A stretch of 13,852 nt of DNA from JBBRLG01 sp038231495 (GTDB taxonomy: Bacteria > Planctomycetota > Planctomycetia > Gemmatales > Gemmataceae). Each line of letters begins with the position of its first letter. Positions within the stretch are counted from its first letter, which is position 1. Positions 13,009 through 13,852 of the stretch are shown in pieces. The stretch spans positions 1 through 13,852 of the forward strand of contig JBBRLG010000135.1 of the NCBI GenBank assembly GCA_038231495.1, in the 5' to 3' direction. The notes below the pieces were generated by a model that worked only from the letters and a program-made list of their open reading frames with translations, did no database searches and was not told where the DNA came from. The position numbers were made by a program, and so were the translations under genes.

Positions 13009-13852
13009 ATGGCAACGGTAACTTCCTGTCCCAAGTGCGGCGAAAAGTTGCGCCTGCCCGACGACTTGTGCGGGCAGCGCGTGCGCTGCCCGCAGTGTAC
13101 CGACACCTTCGTGGCGACGGACTCCTCCGCCCCGCCGCCCACACCCGCGCCGCGCCCGGCCCCGGTAGAAGTGCCTTTGCGACTTTCGCTCGACGATCCG
13201 GAACCCGTGCCGCCGTCGGCTGCGGCAGCGGCCGACGCGCCGCCCCAGTCGAAGCTGGTCGGTGCCATGGAGATCGACCTGTCGCTGGACGACGGGCCGA
13301 AGCCGGCACCCGCACCCGCACCAGTGCCCGTCCCGGTGCCGGCCGCCGCACCGCCGTCGGGTCGCGGCGACCGTTCCCGAGACGGCGGCCGCAACGGCGA
13401 CCGGGAGCGCGACGACGACCGGGTTCGATGCCCGGTTTGCCGCCGGTGGATCGACGCCGACGCCCGCCGCTGCTACCACTGCGGCGAGCGCATGACGGAC
13501 GGCCGGCGGTCGCGCTACTCGGACCGCGACCGCGACCGTTACGACGACGACCGTCCCGTTTCCCGCCGCGACACCGAACCGCACCGCGCCGGCATTGTGC
13601 TGACTATGGGCATCATCAGCCTGGCGGGCTTTTTCGTCATCCCGATTGTGCCGGTGATCTTCGGCGTCATCGGCTGGGTCATGGGGCAGGTCGATCTGCG
13701 CAAGATGCGCAAAGCGGAGATGGACCCGGAAGGCGAGGGCACGACGCGGGCCGGCTGGATTTGCAGCATCCTCGGCACGATTCTCAACGGCGGTTTTCTC
13801 CTCTTTTGCGGCGGCTTTTTCGCCCTGGGCATGTCGGGCGCTTTCGACGGCG
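13009..13852 (+). CDS. Double zinc-ribbon membrane protein (array member 4), C-terminus cut by window edge
   Basis: 281 codons are visible and the frame is still open at the right edge. The N-terminal ribbon has Cys7, Cys10, Cys27 and Cys30 (SCPKCGEKL...VRCPQC). A Pro/Ala-rich linker contains two similar short acidic motifs, RLSLDD and DLSLDD, then an Arg/Asp-rich stretch. A second ribbon follows with Cys141, Cys144, Cys155 and Cys158 (CPVCRRW...CYHCG). Next are a DRDRDRYDDD linker and a membrane domain with the loop DLRKMRKAEMDPEGEGTT between hydrophobic segments, the pattern of members 1 and 3. Two ribbons make it closest in layout to member 1. Probably only a few residues are missing at the C-terminus. 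Its function is unknown. Confidence 0.85.
   Translation, partial: MATVTSCPKCGEKLRLPDDLCGQRVRCPQCTDTFVATDSSAPPPTPAPRPAPVEVPLRLSLDDPEPVPPSAAAAADAPPQSKLVGAMEIDLSLDDGPKPAPAPAPVPVPVPAAAPPSGRGDRSRDGGRNGDRERDDDRVRCPVCRRWIDADARRCYHCGERMTDGRRSRYSDRDRDRYDDDRPVSRRDTEPHRAGIVLTMGIISLAGFFVIPIVPVIFGVIGWVMGQVDLRKMRKAEMDPEGEGTTRAGWICSILGTILNGGFLLFCGGFFALGMSGAFDG

Overview
The window is GC-rich with strong GC bias at third codon positions, closely spaced genes on both strands and palindromic intergenic repeats. It carries gene families that are abundant in Planctomycetes: MJ0042-type zinc-ribbon membrane proteins, DUF4058, and a Gfo/Idh/MocA oxidoreductase. Together these suggest a chromosomal fragment from a Gemmataceae-like planctomycete. 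This is inferred from content only; no taxonomic marker beyond ribosomal protein L21 is present.

Layout. The left block is on the minus strand. It holds a DUF3501 gene cut by the left edge, an aquaporin-family channel overlapping its start by 4 bp, a SHOCT-domain protein, queC (7-cyano-7-deazaguanine synthase) and a DUF4058 protein. Divergent from these, on the plus strand, is the centrepiece at about 3775-6651: a two-ring Clp-type AAA+ ATPase whose C-terminal ~340 residues look like a degenerate class I peptide chain release factor (RF2/PrfB type) without the GGQ and SPF motifs. Next come a Gfo/Idh/MocA oxidoreductase (+), rplU (L21, -), a family I-like lipase (-) and, divergent from it, a beta-hydroxyacid dehydrogenase (+). 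The right block (10481 to the right edge, +) is a tandem set of four proteins that all begin with the same four-cysteine zinc ribbon, continue through charged or Pro-rich linkers and end in membrane domains. The last one runs off the window.

How the genes relate. The genes are mostly single-gene units, and few functional links between neighbours are evident. The exceptions are the overlapping aquaporin/DUF3501 pair and the zinc-ribbon tandem family. The intergenic gaps carry two families of palindromic repeat. One has a CCGCTTGCGGC arm and occurs three times just downstream of stop codons, where it may act as a terminator. The other is a 28-29 bp arm seen once alone and once as a perfect inverted pair. 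No gap exceeds 300 bases. The largest, 8218-8488, holds the rplU leader and sequence downstream of the lipase.

The most novel item is the Clp-release factor fusion. Its architecture (degenerate first Walker B, intact second ATPase, candidate ClpP-type loop, ribosome-factor-like tail without catalysis) suggests an ATPase that docks on ribosomes. That function is an inference. Residue numbers for this protein assume a GTG start at 3775.
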